From the NCBI RefSeq assembly GCF_001263335.1, contig NZ_LGVW01000011.1, positions 62,001 to 126,000 on the forward strand: a stretch of 64,000 nucleotides of DNA, read 5' to 3'. The stretch's first letter is position 1. Each line of letters opens with the position of its first letter. The notes beneath the pieces are model-generated. The model saw only the letters and a program-made list of their open reading frames with translations. It did no database searches and was not told where the DNA came from. A program made the position numbers and the translations under genes. Source of the DNA: Dichelobacter nodosus. GTDB taxonomy: Bacteria; Pseudomonadota; Gammaproteobacteria; Cardiobacteriales; Cardiobacteriaceae. Of the stretch, positions 8,362 through 18,671 are shown piece by piece.

Positions 8362-11300
8362 ATGAATAATGCCATTCGTTATGATTTTAATACGGTTTTA
8401 TGCCAAGACCGTCACGCTTTAAAAACGCTGTTTTATCGTCTCAAAAGGCAAACGCGGCAAGGTTTTAATACGGAAGCATTGCAAGCGCAACTCAATGAAC
8501 GTTATCAAAAATCGCAGGAACGTTACCGCCACCGGCAAGAAAATCTGCCGCGCCCTCATTTTCAAAACGATTTGCCCGTTTTAGCGCAAAAAGAACGCAT
8601 TAAAGAACTGATTGCGCAGCATCAAGTCGTTATTATCAGCGGTGAAACCGGTTCCGGAAAAACCACGCAATTACCGCAAATATGTTTGGAGCTGGGTTTG
8701 GGCGCCGGCGGACAAATCGCGCATACGCAACCGCGCCGCATTGCCGCACGCAGCGTTGCTGCAAGAATCGCGGAAGAATTATCCGTACCGTTGGGGGCGG
8801 CGGTAGGTTATCAAGTGCGTTTTGATGAACAATGTTCACCGGATACCGTCATCAAATTAATGACCGATGGATTATTACTCGCGGAAACGCTCACCGATCC
8901 TTATTTATATCAATACGAAGTCATCATCATCGACGAAGCCCACGAACGCAGTTTAAACATCGATTTTTTACTCGGATATTTGCACCGTTTGCTTGAAAAA
9001 CGCCGCGATTTAAAGCTCATCATCACTTCTGCCACAATCGACGCCGAAAAGTTTGCCCGTCATTTCCATCAAGCGCCGCAAATTAACGTTTCCGGACGCA
9101 CTTATCCCGTTGAAATTCGTTACCGCGAACCGCCCGCCGACAGCGATTTATCGGAAGAAATTTTGGCAGCAATTGATGAATTAGATTGCGAACAACGCGG
9201 CGATATTTTGGTTTTTTTGCCCACTGAACGCGATATTCGCGAAACGGCTACGTTTCTTTCTCGCGCGCAATTGCCGGCAACCGATATTTTGCCGCTTTTT
9301 GGGCGCCTTTCTTTAGCCGATCAACAAGCCGTTTTTCGTCCTAAAAATCAGCGCCGCATCGTGCTGGCAACCAACGTTGCTGAAACCTCGTTAACTGTGC
9401 CGCGGATTAAATACGTTATCGATACGGGCACCGCGCGCATGAGTCGTTATTCATTGCGCACCAAAACGCAGCGCCTGCCGATTGAAGCGATTTCACAAGC
9501 AAGCGCTAATCAACGCGCCGGACGTTGCGGACGATTGAGCGCCGGTGTTTGTATTCGTCTTTATAGCGAAGAAGATTTTCAAAATCGCCCCGAATTTACG
9601 GAACCGGAAATTTTGCGCACCAATCTGGCGGCGGTTATTTTGCAAATGTTGCTCTTAAATCTTGCGCAAAATGGCGATGATATTGCGCGTTTTCCCTTTG
9701 TTGATCCGCCGGAAATGCGGCAAATTAATGACGGTTATCGTTTGTTATTCGAGCTAAAAGCGGTTGATAACCATAATCGCCTCACCGATTTGGGACGAAA
9801 AATAGCACGTTTGCCGATTGATCCGCGGTTTGCGCGCATTGTTTTTGCCGCTGAAGAGCACGCTTGTTTGCATGAAACGCTGATCGTGCTTGCCGCGCTT
9901 TCCATTCAAGATCCGCGCGAGCGTCCGTTTGATAAGGAACAACACGCCGATATGCGGCATCGTGAATTTGCTGACAAAACCAGCGATTTTCAAACTTTGC
10001 TCAATCTGTTTGCCGTTTATCAAAAACAACGCCGGCAATTGTCAAATAATAAATTGCGGGCGTGGTGTAAAAGTTATTTTTTAAACGCCGCGCGCATGCA
10101 GGAATGGCGGGCGCTGGTGAATCAATTGTTGCGCGATGTGCATCAGCAAAAGTTAACGATTAACGATTATCGTCCGCGTCCCGTCATCAGCAACGAAACG
10201 GGAGAAAAAGGCGGTTTGGCTTTAGAAAATCCCAATTTAATGGGATTGCACCGCAGTTTATTGGCGGGATTTTTGGATCAAGTGGGTTTGTGGGACGAGC
10301 AAAATAAAGAATACGCGGGGCCGCGGCAACGCAAATTTTCGCTTTTTCCGGCGAGCGTTTTGGCAAAAGCGCGTCCGCAGGCGGTGATGGCGGCTCATAT
10401 TATGGAATTAAATCGCGTTTATGCGCGCATGTGTGCGCCGATTGAATTGCACGAACTCGAGCAACTCACCGCGCATTTGACGAAAACTCAATTAAGTGCA
10501 CCGCATTGGTCAAAACGCGCCGGCAACGTTTTAGCAGAAGAAACGGTATTACTTTATGGTTTGCCGATTGTGGCAGGCAGAAAAAAACCGTTGGCAACGC
10601 AAGATAGAGACAGCGCACACGAAATTTTTATCCGCGAAGCTTTGGTCAGCGGTGAAATTAATACACGTTTAACCGTTATCGCGCGCAATCAAGCGTTACG
10701 CGCGCAGCTTGAAACGCTGGAAGATAAAACGCGCAGCCGCGGCATTGTGGTTGATGAAGAACAAGTAGCAGATTTTTATTTGCAGCGTTTACCGGTAACG
10801 GTTTATTCCACCGTCACTTTGGAGCAGTGGGCAAAAAAATATCATGAACATGATTTATTGATGACGGAAGCTGATTTATTGATGCAAGAAGTTGCGGTTT
10901 CCAAACGCGATTATCCCGAAAATTTAGCCATTCGCGGTTATCAGTTTCCTTTGAAATACGTTTTTGATCCTACGCAAAGCGATGATGGTATTACGGTTTT
11001 ATTGCCGCTGACCGCTTTAAATGCCGTTTGCGCCGCGGATTTTGAACGATTAGTGCCGGCGATGTTGCAAGAAAAAATTGAAATGATTTTGCGGCGTTTG
11101 CCCAAAATGTGGCGTCGGCAAATGGTGCCGATTCCGGATTTTGCGCAAGCACTTTATGAACGCATTGTGGAGACGGAAACGCCGTTAATTCCGGCATTAA
11201 TTTCGGGAATTGACGCGATGAAAGGGCTCAAAATTCCTGAAGATGCTTTCGATCAGGAAAAAATCGATGATCATTATCGAATGAATTTCCGTTTATTAGA

Positions 11301-12270
11301 CGCGAAAAAACAAGTAATTGCAGAAGGGCGCGATTTGGAAGCGTTACAAAAACAATATGCGGCAGAAGCCAGTTTGCAGTTTCAAAAACGCAGCCACAGT
11401 CAACTTGCCAGCGATGAAATCGTTACGGATTGGTTGTGGGAAAATTTACCGTCACAAGAAAAAATGCGCGGCGGCATTATTGGTTATCCAGCGTTAACGT
11501 TGGAAGACGGGCAATTATATTTGCGGCTTCATGATGATCCCGAACGCGCCGAACGTGCGCACCGCGTGGGTGTACGATTTTTATTAATGCAAAAATTATC
11601 CAGCCAAATTAAATATTTACATAAAAATCTTCCTTACAAAACGCAGATGAGTTTGCACTATCGCAAAATAAGCAGCGATATTTATTTGCTTGATGATATT
11701 ATTTCGGCTTTGGTGGATCAGGTGTGTTTAACGGCAGCGGTGCCGCGCACGCAAAAAGATTTTTCGGCGGCGCTTTTGCAGGGTGAAAAAAAATTGGTTG
11801 CCGGCGGACAGCAATTAGCCGCGGTTTTGGTGGATTTACTTGCGCAGTACAGTCGCATTAATGAAGCGCTGCGATCGACGAAACCCGTTGACGCTAAAAA
11901 TGATATCGAACGACAATTAGCGCGTTTGGTTTTTCCCAGTTTTATTCGTTTAACCGAACGCGCGTATTTAAACGATATTGCGCGTTATTTGCACGCCGTT
12001 GAATTGCGTTTACAAAAATTGGCGCGCGATCCGCAAAAAGATGCGCAGCGACAAAAAATCATCGCGCCGTGGGAAGAAAAATTAAGCGCCAAAATGCAGC
12101 AATGTGCGGTTACGTATCCATTAACCGCAAATACGCCAAAAACGTTGCAGCGCTTTTTTTATTTATTGGAAGAATTTCGCATTCAAGTTTTTGCGCAAGA
12201 ATTGGGAACAAAGGAAAAAGTTTCAGAAAAACAATTACAAATCTTATGCGATGAAGGAGAGCAATCATGA
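8362..12270 (+). CDS. hrpA: ATP-dependent RNA helicase HrpA (DEAH box)
   Basis: 1302 residues, matching the long (about 1300) proteobacterial HrpA rather than the shorter HrpB. Motif I GETGSGKTT is at about 94-102, the DEAH box (IIIDEAHERS) at about 191-194, motif III SATID follows, and motif VI QRAGRCGR is near 385. Ratchet and OB domains come next and then the long C-terminal HrpA-specific region. HrpA is known for mRNA processing and ribosome-rescue roles in the cytoplasm. I chose the ATG at 8362 behind AAAGGAAAAG; an upstream GTG at 8341 lies before that site. The stop overlaps the next ATG by 4 nt. Confidence 0.96.
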   Translation: MNNAIRYDFNTVLCQDRHALKTLFYRLKRQTRQGFNTEALQAQLNERYQKSQERYRHRQENLPRPHFQNDLPVLAQKERIKELIAQHQVVIISGETGSGKTTQLPQICLELGLGAGGQIAHTQPRRIAARSVAARIAEELSVPLGAAVGYQVRFDEQCSPDTVIKLMTDGLLLAETLTDPYLYQYEVIIIDEAHERSLNIDFLLGYLHRLLEKRRDLKLIITSATIDAEKFARHFHQAPQINVSGRTYPVEIRYREPPADSDLSEEILAAIDELDCEQRGDILVFLPTERDIRETATFLSRAQLPATDILPLFGRLSLADQQAVFRPKNQRRIVLATNVAETSLTVPRIKYVIDTGTARMSRYSLRTKTQRLPIEAISQASANQRAGRCGRLSAGVCIRLYSEEDFQNRPEFTEPEILRTNLAAVILQMLLLNLAQNGDDIARFPFVDPPEMRQINDGYRLLFELKAVDNHNRLTDLGRKIARLPIDPRFARIVFAAEEHACLHETLIVLAALSIQDPRERPFDKEQHADMRHREFADKTSDFQTLLNLFAVYQKQRRQLSNNKLRAWCKSYFLNAARMQEWRALVNQLLRDVHQQKLTINDYRPRPVISNETGEKGGLALENPNLMGLHRSLLAGFLDQVGLWDEQNKEYAGPRQRKFSLFPASVLAKARPQAVMAAHIMELNRVYARMCAPIELHELEQLTAHLTKTQLSAPHWSKRAGNVLAEETVLLYGLPIVAGRKKPLATQDRDSAHEIFIREALVSGEINTRLTVIARNQALRAQLETLEDKTRSRGIVVDEEQVADFYLQRLPVTVYSTVTLEQWAKKYHEHDLLMTEADLLMQEVAVSKRDYPENLAIRGYQFPLKYVFDPTQSDDGITVLLPLTALNAVCAADFERLVPAMLQEKIEMILRRLPKMWRRQMVPIPDFAQALYERIVETETPLIPALISGIDAMKGLKIPEDAFDQEKIDDHYRMNFRLLDAKKQVIAEGRDLEALQKQYAAEASLQFQKRSHSQLASDEIVTDWLWENLPSQEKMRGGIIGYPALTLEDGQLYLRLHDDPERAERAHRVGVRFLLMQKLSSQIKYLHKNLPYKTQMSLHYRKISSDIYLLDDIISALVDQVCLTAAVPRTQKDFSAALLQGEKKLVAGGQQLAAVLVDLLAQYSRINEALRSTKPVDAKNDIERQLARLVFPSFIRLTERAYLNDIARYLHAVELRLQKLARDPQKDAQRQKIIAPWEEKLSAKMQQCAVTYPLTANTPKTLQRFFYLLEEFRIQVFAQELGTKEKVSEKQLQILCDEGEQS

Positions 12271-12452
12271 AGCTTTTAAAAATTTGCATGATGGGAGTAT
12301 GTTTATTATTAGGCGGTTGTTTGGGCGGCAGCTCGATGGTTTATCGAATCGATAGCGGCAGTACCGGCAACCATAAAATAGGCATTTATCACGATGACGG
12401 CGGCACGAATGTTTATGGCACCGTGGGCTCGTCAATATCATTTACTCAATAG
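12267..12452 (+). CDS. Very small putative lipoprotein
   Basis: 61 residues; the ATG overlaps the hrpA stop (ATGA), with GGAGAG upstream. The N-terminus MKLLKICMMGVCLLLGGC is a lipoprotein signal with lipobox LGGC, Cys at residue 18. The mature 44 residues are rich in Gly, Ser and Thr (GGSSMVYRIDSGSTGNHKIG), with no recognised domain. It sits 9 nt before mtnN, so hrpA, this gene and mtnN probably share a transcript. Function unknown. Confidence 0.65.
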   Translation: MKLLKICMMGVCLLLGGCLGGSSMVYRIDSGSTGNHKIGIYHDDGGTNVYGTVGSSISFTQ

Positions 12453-12461
12453 GAATTAATT

Positions 12462-13151
12462 ATGATCGGTGTAATCGCAGCGATGCCGGAAGAATTAGCG
12501 GCATTACGCGCTCTTATGCAGGAATGTGAACCGCTGACATTGGCAGGGAAAACGGCTTACCGCGGCACTCTTTCTGGAAAACCAATTATTTTGGCATTAT
12601 CAGGAATCGGCAAAGTCAATGCGGCAGCGCTTTCTACTTTATTATTAACGCAATATCAGCTCACCGCCGTGATCAATATCGGCAGCGCGGGCGGCATTGA
12701 TGCACGCGTTAAAATTGGTGATGTAGTGGTGGCAAATCAAGTGGCTCATCATGACGTTGATTTGCGGGCATTTGGTTACAAAAAAGGGCAATTGCCTGAT
12801 TTACCGTTATTTTTTCCGTGCGATAAAAATTTATGCGCACTCGCGGAAAAAGCAGCCGCGGCATTTGACAGCGCAACCGTGCACCAAGGACTCATCGTCT
12901 CCGGCGACCAATTTGTTGACGGCGGCGATAAATTAACGCAAATTCGGCGGCATTTTGAAGGCGTTTTAGCCTGCGAAATGGAAGCAGCAGCGATTGGGCA
13001 AATTTGTTATCAGGCGGCGTTACCGTTTGTTGTGATTCGCGCGCTTTCCGATCACGCCGATGTGATGGCAGAAAGTCAGTTTGATGCTTTTATCGAGCAA
13101 GCGAGCAAACAATCAGCAGAAATGGTTGCGCGTTTATTGGCATTATTATGA
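12462..13151 (+). CDS. mtnN: 5'-methylthioadenosine/S-adenosylhomocysteine nucleosidase
   Basis: 229 residues, standard length. It cleaves adenine from methylthioadenosine and S-adenosylhomocysteine, clearing products of polyamine synthesis and methylation. The start MIGVIAAMPEELAALR carries the catalytic-pocket glutamate; INIGSAGGIDARVKIGDVVV and the block CEMEAAAIGQICY (nucleoside-binding Met-Glu) are family hallmarks. The catalytic Asp is in IRALSDHAD. It follows the small lipoprotein closely and precedes opgG by 125 nt that contain a probable promoter. Confidence 0.96.
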   Translation: MIGVIAAMPEELAALRALMQECEPLTLAGKTAYRGTLSGKPIILALSGIGKVNAAALSTLLLTQYQLTAVINIGSAGGIDARVKIGDVVVANQVAHHDVDLRAFGYKKGQLPDLPLFFPCDKNLCALAEKAAAAFDSATVHQGLIVSGDQFVDGGDKLTQIRRHFEGVLACEMEAAAIGQICYQAALPFVVIRALSDHADVMAESQFDAFIEQASKQSAEMVARLLALL

Positions 13152-13214
13152 ATTTATTACGTTTTTAACGCTTAAATGATGCTTTTAACCATATTCGATT
13201 TCTCGCGCTTTGAG

Positions 13215-13220
13215 TATAAT
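13215..13220 (+). promoter_or_regulatory. Probable -10 element upstream of opgG
   Basis: A perfect TATAAT lies 57 nt before the opgG start. The hexamer 17 bp upstream (TATTCG) is a poor -35, so the call is tentative. Confidence 0.35.
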
Positions 13221-13276
13221 TTTCACCTTTACCGCATATCAACAGCGGCTCGTTTGAGATGACAAGGAATTTTTTC

Positions 13277-14827
13277 ATGAACAGACGCAAATTCGTTGCA
13301 AGCAGCGTGGTTGGCGCTGCAGTCGTTGGTACAGCCGGCGCACAAACGCCACCCGTTTCCGCGCCCGAAGATCGCAAACATTCTTTTGAGCGCGTTATTT
13401 TGCTTGCCGAACACTTATCAAAAAGCGCTTATCAAGAGGATAAATTAACCTTAAACAGCGCATTTAAAGATTTGAGTTACGACCAATATCGCGGCATTCG
13501 TTTTCGTCGCAGCGCTGATCCGTTCGCGTCCCAAAAATTAACGGAGTTTGGCTTAGATTTATTACCGCCCGGACGTTATTATCAAGACAGAGTACGGATT
13601 TCCATCGTGGAAAAAACGGGCGAAAGCGCAGAAATCGCTTTTAATCCCGATTTTTTAGAATTTGATCCCAATTTATTTGTCACCGATAACCTCGTTTTTT
13701 CAGATGACGATAAAGCTGGTTTAAGTTGGTCGGGATTTCGTTTGCGTTTTCCAATTAATTTTGCCGAAGTTGCCGATGAATTCGTGGTTTTTCAAGGCGC
13801 CAGTTATTTTCGCGCGGTGGCAAGTGATACGTTTTACGGCTTATCGGCGCGCGGTTTAGCGCTCAAAACCGGCGATCCCGAAGGTGAAGAATTTCCGCGC
13901 TTTTCGCAATTTTGGATTTATCGTCCACAAGCGGGCGCGCGTTCCATTCATATTGACGCATTACTAGAAAGCGCTTCCGTTACCGGCGCTTATCGTTTTG
14001 AAATTTTTCCCGGTTTGGAAACCGTATTTTCAATAAAAAGTCACTTATTTCCGAGAGTCAATCTATCGAAATATGGCATCGCGCCTTTAACGTCGATGTA
14101 TTACTTCAGCCCGTGCCGCCGGCAACGCATTGACGACTATCGTCATGCCGTTCACGACAGCGACGGTTTAGCGATGTACACCGGCAGCGGCGCGCGTTTG
14201 TGGCGTCCATTAACCAATCCCGCGAGTTTACAATTTTCTGCTTTTGTGGATCAAAATCCGCAGGGATTTGGCTTTTTGCAACGCGCACGCGCATTTGCCG
14301 ATTATCAAGATGCCGAAGCGCGTTATGAAAAACGACCATCAGCGTGGATTGAACCGCTCGGCGATTGGGGACGCGGCAACGTATCGTTGATTGAAATTCC
14401 GGCAGATAGTGAATTTAACGACAATATGATCGCGTTTTGGAACGGCGCCCAAACGTTGGAAGCCGGCAAACGTTATGCGTTTGATTATCAATTGTTATGG
14501 TCAAAATCAGGGCCGCAATTTTCTCAACGCGCAAAAGTTATTGCCAGCCGCATTGGAAAAGCCGTTAATAATCCAGCCGCGTATACCGTAATCATTGATT
14601 ATCAATTTACGCAAAAACCGGCTTTGGAAACGCTGCAATTTTCGGTAACCGCCAATAAAGGGCGCGCGATTAATGGGCACGTTTTACTATTACCTGATGA
14701 GCAAACCGTGCGCGCGAGTTTTGAATATTATCCAGAAAAAGGCGCGGCAGCAGAATTGCAAGCTGGCATCGCGCAAAATGGAAAATCAGTTGCAGAAACA
14801 TGGTTATATCGATGGCAAGCCAATTAA
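13277..14827 (+). CDS. opgG: Periplasmic glucan biosynthesis protein, OpgG/OpgD family, with Tat signal
   Basis: 516 residues, typical for the family. OpgG/OpgD act in the periplasm on the beta-1,2-glucan backbone made by OpgH, forming osmoregulated periplasmic glucans. The ATG at 13277 has AAGGA at 13264-13268. The N-terminus MNRRKFVASSVVGAAVVGTA has twin arginines, a hydrophobic core and an AQ cleavage region, so it looks Tat-exported. Family blocks include FKDLSYDQYRGIRFR, FGLDLLPPGRYY, LSWSGFRLRFPIN and PLTSMYYFSPCRRQRIDDYR. E. coli OpgD is Tat-dependent while OpgG uses Sec, so this may be OpgD-like in export though it sits next to opgH as opgG does. Its 3' end overlaps opgH by up to 28 nt. 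Confidence 0.9.
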   Translation: MNRRKFVASSVVGAAVVGTAGAQTPPVSAPEDRKHSFERVILLAEHLSKSAYQEDKLTLNSAFKDLSYDQYRGIRFRRSADPFASQKLTEFGLDLLPPGRYYQDRVRISIVEKTGESAEIAFNPDFLEFDPNLFVTDNLVFSDDDKAGLSWSGFRLRFPINFAEVADEFVVFQGASYFRAVASDTFYGLSARGLALKTGDPEGEEFPRFSQFWIYRPQAGARSIHIDALLESASVTGAYRFEIFPGLETVFSIKSHLFPRVNLSKYGIAPLTSMYYFSPCRRQRIDDYRHAVHDSDGLAMYTGSGARLWRPLTNPASLQFSAFVDQNPQGFGFLQRARAFADYQDAEARYEKRPSAWIEPLGDWGRGNVSLIEIPADSEFNDNMIAFWNGAQTLEAGKRYAFDYQLLWSKSGPQFSQRAKVIASRIGKAVNNPAAYTVIIDYQFTQKPALETLQFSVTANKGRAINGHVLLLPDEQTVRASFEYYPEKGAAAELQAGIAQNGKSVAETWLYRWQAN

Positions 14828-16917
14828 ATTTTTTGCCCAGCGTTCCGCCGCCAGCGCCTTTGGCAATGCCGGTGCAAAATTTAAAACTCAAACCGCGGCG
14901 CCGGCGCTTTCAAAGCGCTTGGCGTACGTACGGCGCGCGGTTCATCGCTTTCGGCGGCACGATATTAATCGGCAGTTTGGGCACGCTGGAAATGTATCGC
15001 GCGCTCGGCAATCACATCACTTTTTTGCAATGGTTATTGTTGGGATTGTTTTCTTTGACGTTTTATTGGGTTTCTTTTTCAACGGCTTCCGCGCTCGCCG
15101 GCATTATTCCGCCGCTTTCGCGTCGAGAAAAACTCAATCCAGAAGGCGGAAAATGCGCCATCGTCATGCCGGTTTACGGCGAAGATCCCGCGATGACGGG
15201 CGCCGCATTATTAGCCATCGCCGATGATTTGAAAAATTCTGCAATTGCCGCGCGCTGCGAATTATTCATTCTTTCTGATACGCAAAACGTTGATGCGTGG
15301 CTGAAAGAAACGGCAGCTTTTTCATTATTGCGCGCGCGGTGTGCGTTGCCTTTGTGGTATCGCCGCCGCAGTAAAAATATCGGGCGTAAAGCGGGAAATA
15401 TCGAGCAATTTATTAAAACGTGGGGCGGTCGTTACGCCTATTTTTTATTGCTCGATGCCGACAGTTTAATGAGCGCAGAAACGATCGTTAAAATGGTTGC
15501 CCGCATGGACGCCGATCCCAATTTAGCGTTATTGCAAACGCAGCCGCGGTTATTAGGTGCGGAATCGCTTTTAGCGCGCACGATTCAATTTGCCGGCGGT
15601 TTATACGGCAAAATCGTTGGACGCGGCATCAGCGCGTGGCAAGGTTATGAAGGCAATTATTGGGGACACAATGCGTTAATCCGAACGCAAGCGTTTGCCG
15701 AAAGTTGCGGGCTGCCGGTGTTAAAAGGGCGCCGACCAATTGGCGGTCATATTATGAGCCATGATTTCGTTGAAGCGGCTTTATTGTGTCGCCGCGGTTG
15801 GCAAGTGCGTATGGATAGCGATTTAAACGGCAGTTATGAAGGTTTGCCGCCGACTTTGGAAGAACTTTCTCGCCGCGAACGCCGTTGGGCGCAGGGTAAT
15901 TTGCAGCATTTAGGCATTATCACCGCGCGCGGTTTGCGCGGTTGTAGCCGTTTGCATTTTGTCATTGGTATTGCCGGTTATTTGATGAGTCCTATTTGGT
16001 TATTGATGATTACGGTGGGACTTTTAATTACGACGCAAGCGTTATTTACGCAGCCGGAATATTTTCCGCTAGCATATCAATTATTTCCCAATTGGCCGAC
16101 GTTTGACGCTAAACGCATGTTTGAACTTTTATTTGCCGCGCTGATTTTATTGTTGTTGCCCAAAATAATGGGGTTATTTTGCGTATTGATTCATAAAAGA
16201 CGCCGGCGATTGTTTGGCGGCGCGCGGGCGGTGTGTCGCGGATTTCTTTTGGAATTGCTGATTTCTACTTTGTACGCGCCGATGATGATGGCGTTGCAAA
16301 CGCATCATATTGTGGAAATTTTTTTAGGACGCGATTCCGGCTGGACAACGCAAAGCCGCGACGGCGATTTATTGCCGTGGAAAACCGCGCTGCGGCATAC
16401 GTTTTTTTATGTGATTTGCGGTTTATTGCCGCTTTCGATGTTGCTTTGGCTCGCGCCGCAGCAAATTTTTTGGTTATCGCCAATTTTGTTGGGATTGCTG
16501 GTGTCGCCGTGGTTGGCGCGTCATAGCGGTAATAAACGTTGGGGACGCATTTTGGCGCAGCGAAAATTGTTATTAACGCCGGAAGAAATTGATCCGCCGC
16601 GGATTTTATGGCAGGCGATGATGAAAAAAAATTATTTTTTATCAATATCTTGCATCACGTTAGCCACTATTGCGCAATCGCGGCAGCATTTAGAGCAACA
16701 TTTGGCTTCATTGGAGCAGCAGGAACCGCCGTTATCCGATGAAGAAAGTTATTTATTGTGGATTACGGCTTCGGCAAAATTAAATGCGGCGCGCGATAGC
16801 GCGCAAGCATTGCAGTTTCTCACGCCGCAAGAAGCGTTAATTGTGGCAAGTAGTGCTTCATTGTTGTGGCAATTGCATCATAAAAATGCGTCCGCTGATT
16901 CAGCATTATCTGTTTGA
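14800..16917 (+). CDS. opgH: Glucans biosynthesis glucosyltransferase H
   Basis: 705 residues, shorter than the roughly 850 of E. coli OpgH, mainly at the cytoplasmic ends. An inner-membrane family 2 glycosyltransferase that polymerises and exports the glucan backbone from UDP-glucose. Two N-terminal helices (about 48-70 and 79-105) precede the GT2 domain with VMPVYGEDP, the metal-binding LLDADSLM and a QxxRW-like RRERRWAQGN block; further helices follow from about 390 to 570. The start may be ATG 14800 or 14812; neither has a strong ribosome-binding site, and both overlap the opgG 3' end, which fits translational coupling. Confidence 0.95.
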   Translation: MVISMASQLNFLPSVPPPAPLAMPVQNLKLKPRRRRFQSAWRTYGARFIAFGGTILIGSLGTLEMYRALGNHITFLQWLLLGLFSLTFYWVSFSTASALAGIIPPLSRREKLNPEGGKCAIVMPVYGEDPAMTGAALLAIADDLKNSAIAARCELFILSDTQNVDAWLKETAAFSLLRARCALPLWYRRRSKNIGRKAGNIEQFIKTWGGRYAYFLLLDADSLMSAETIVKMVARMDADPNLALLQTQPRLLGAESLLARTIQFAGGLYGKIVGRGISAWQGYEGNYWGHNALIRTQAFAESCGLPVLKGRRPIGGHIMSHDFVEAALLCRRGWQVRMDSDLNGSYEGLPPTLEELSRRERRWAQGNLQHLGIITARGLRGCSRLHFVIGIAGYLMSPIWLLMITVGLLITTQALFTQPEYFPLAYQLFPNWPTFDAKRMFELLFAALILLLLPKIMGLFCVLIHKRRRRLFGGARAVCRGFLLELLISTLYAPMMMALQTHHIVEIFLGRDSGWTTQSRDGDLLPWKTALRHTFFYVICGLLPLSMLLWLAPQQIFWLSPILLGLLVSPWLARHSGNKRWGRILAQRKLLLTPEEIDPPRILWQAMMKKNYFLSISCITLATIAQSRQHLEQHLASLEQQEPPLSDEESYLLWITASAKLNAARDSAQALQFLTPQEALIVASSASLLWQLHHKNASADSALSV

Positions 16918-16942
16918 ATAAAATATTATTTTTGGAGTGACG

Positions 16943-18073
16943 ATGGCTTTTGTTTCTTTTCAAGCGCCTCAAGGTTCAACGATTGCCGTTGGTATGTCCG
17001 GCGGCGTTGATTCTTCTGTAACGGCGTATTTGCTCAAAAAACAAGGTTATGATGTTTTTGGGATTTTCATGAAAAACTGGGAAGAGACGTTTTCCAGCGG
17101 TTATTGCAGCGCAGCAGAAGATTTGGAAGATGCGCGCGATGTTTGTCAAACGCTTGATATTCCATTGCATACGGTCAATTTTGTGCAGCAATATCACGAT
17201 CGGGTTTTTCAATTATTTTTAGATGAATACCGCGCCGGACGCACGCCTAATCCTGACGTTTTATGCAATCGCGAAATCAAATTTGCCGAACTCGCGCTTT
17301 ATGCCCAACAATTGGGCGCCGATTTTCTCGCCACCGGACATTATGCGCAACGTTTGCAGTCTGAACATCACGAAGCGGCGCTGTTTAAAGGCGTTGATGC
17401 GCAAAAAGATCAATCTTATTTTTTGCATCAAATCACGCCGGCGCAGTTAAATAAAGCGATTTTTCCTTTAGGCGGATTGCAAAAAAAACAAGTGCGCGCT
17501 ATTGCCCGCGAGCAGGGTTTAACGACTTTTGATAAAAAAGATTCCACGGGCATTTGTTTTATTGGTGAACGACCTTTTCGCGCGTTTTTACAACAATATT
17601 TGCCGGCGCAAAAAGGTTTAATGAAAACGCCGAATGGAGAAATCGTCGGTGAACATATGGGTTTGATGTATTACACCATCGGGCAACGGCAAGGTTTGGG
17701 CATCGGCGGCATCGCAGGCGCATCGGAGGAGCCGTGGTACGTTTTGGAAAAAGATCTGAGTAATAATGTGTTGATTGTTGGACAAGGCGATCACCCGTTG
17801 TTATATCACCGCGTTTTAATCGCTGGACAATTATCGTGGCTTAATGAAGCGCCGATCGCGGGTCGTTTTTATCACGCTAAAACGCGTTACCGGCAAAGTG
17901 ACCAAAAATGTCGGGTGGATTATGCCGCCGATGGTCGTTTGCAATTGACGTTTGAACAACTGCAGCGCGCTATCACTTTAGGACAATATGCTGTGATTTA
18001 TGACGGCGAGCGCTGTTTGGGCGGCGGCGTAATTGAAGCAAGAATGCAGGGAAAACAAGATGTCTCAAGCTAA
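16943..18073 (+). CDS. mnmA: tRNA-specific 2-thiouridylase MnmA
   Basis: 376 residues. It thiolates U34 of tRNA-Lys, Glu and Gln using a persulfide relay and ATP. The PP-loop GMSGGVDSS is near residue 16. The catalytic nucleophile cysteine is in [12 protein letters not shown] and the persulfide cysteine in [12 protein letters not shown]. The block [15 protein letters not shown] marks the C-terminal domains. I chose the ATG at 16943 behind TTGGAGTG; the GTG at 16937 overlaps that site. It is followed by hflD with a 14-nt overlap, the same gene order as in E. coli. With mnmG at the other end of the window it forms mnm5s2U34. Confidence 0.97.
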   Translation: MAFVSFQAPQGSTIAVGMSGGVDSSVTAYLLKKQGYDVFGIFMKNWEETFSSGYCSAAEDLEDARDVCQTLDIPLHTVNFVQQYHDRVFQLFLDEYRAGRTPNPDVLCNREIKFAELALYAQQLGADFLATGHYAQRLQSEHHEAALFKGVDAQKDQSYFLHQITPAQLNKAIFPLGGLQKKQVRAIAREQGLTTFDKKDSTGICFIGERPFRAFLQQYLPAQKGLMKTPNGEIVGEHMGLMYYTIGQRQGLGIGGIAGASEEPWYVLEKDLSNNVLIVGQGDHPLLYHRVLIAGQLSWLNEAPIAGRFYHAKTRYRQSDQKCRVDYAADGRLQLTFEQLQRAITLGQYAVIYDGERCLGGGVIEARMQGKQDVSS

Positions 18074-18671
18074 CGCGCACGAGCAGGCGCTGGCATTATC
18101 GGCAGCGATGTTGGCAATTGATGATGTGATTTTATTAGCAACCACGGGGCAATGTCCGGAAAGAGATTTATCGGCACTGTTGCCTAGTTTATTGCGGCAA
18201 AATCAGGCGCGGCTTGAAGATTATTTTTTAGAGATTGCTCCTTTTGAAAAGGGGCGCGCGTTATTGGTTAATTTTTTAATTAATGGCGCGTCTTCGGAAC
18301 ATGTGCGTTATTTGATTCAATTGACGGTTTTGGAGGAAAAATTATCAGCAAATCGTGCATTATTTGCGCAATTATTGCAGCGCTTAAATGAAGCCGAAAG
18401 TGCCGCCGAACATTTTCCGTTGCTTCATGACGCGATGATTGCGCGCTTTGCTGATATTTATCAAGCAAGCGTTTCGCCGGCGATGCGCAAAATTTTAATT
18501 CACGGCAATCCCGATTATCTCAAACAACCGCAAATTGCCGCGCGTGTGCGCGTGTGCTTATTGTGTGCGGTGCGGGCGGTGGGATTGTGGCGCGCGTACG
18601 GTGGCAGTAAATGGCAAGTGATTTTCTTTCGGAAACGTTTTTTAAAAGCGTTGCGCGCGTTACGTTTTTAA
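18060..18671 (+). CDS. hflD: HflD homolog (high-frequency lysogenisation protein family)
   Basis: 203 residues, all-helical peripheral membrane protein family. The tail [20 protein letters not shown] followed by [14 protein letters not shown] matches the conserved C-terminal block of HflD. Position directly after mnmA, with a 14-nt overlap and AGGGA as ribosome-binding site, supports the name. In E. coli the protein binds phage lambda CII, but its normal cellular job is unclear. purB, the usual next gene in enterics, is at 57-58 kb here. The stop codon overlaps the ppsR stop on the other strand. Confidence 0.88.
   Translation: MSQANAHEQALALSAAMLAIDDVILLATTGQCPERDLSALLPSLLRQNQARLEDYFLEIAPFEKGRALLVNFLINGASSEHVRYLIQLTVLEEKLSANRALFAQLLQRLNEAESAAEHFPLLHDAMIARFADIYQASVSPAMRKILIHGNPDYLKQPQIAARVRVCLLCAVRAVGLWRAYGGSKWQVIFFRKRFLKALRALRF

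Noticed and set aside
16265-16645. 126-residue minus-strand ORF inside opgH
   Set aside because: Ala/Lys-rich shadow of a GC-biased coding strand; no supporting signal.
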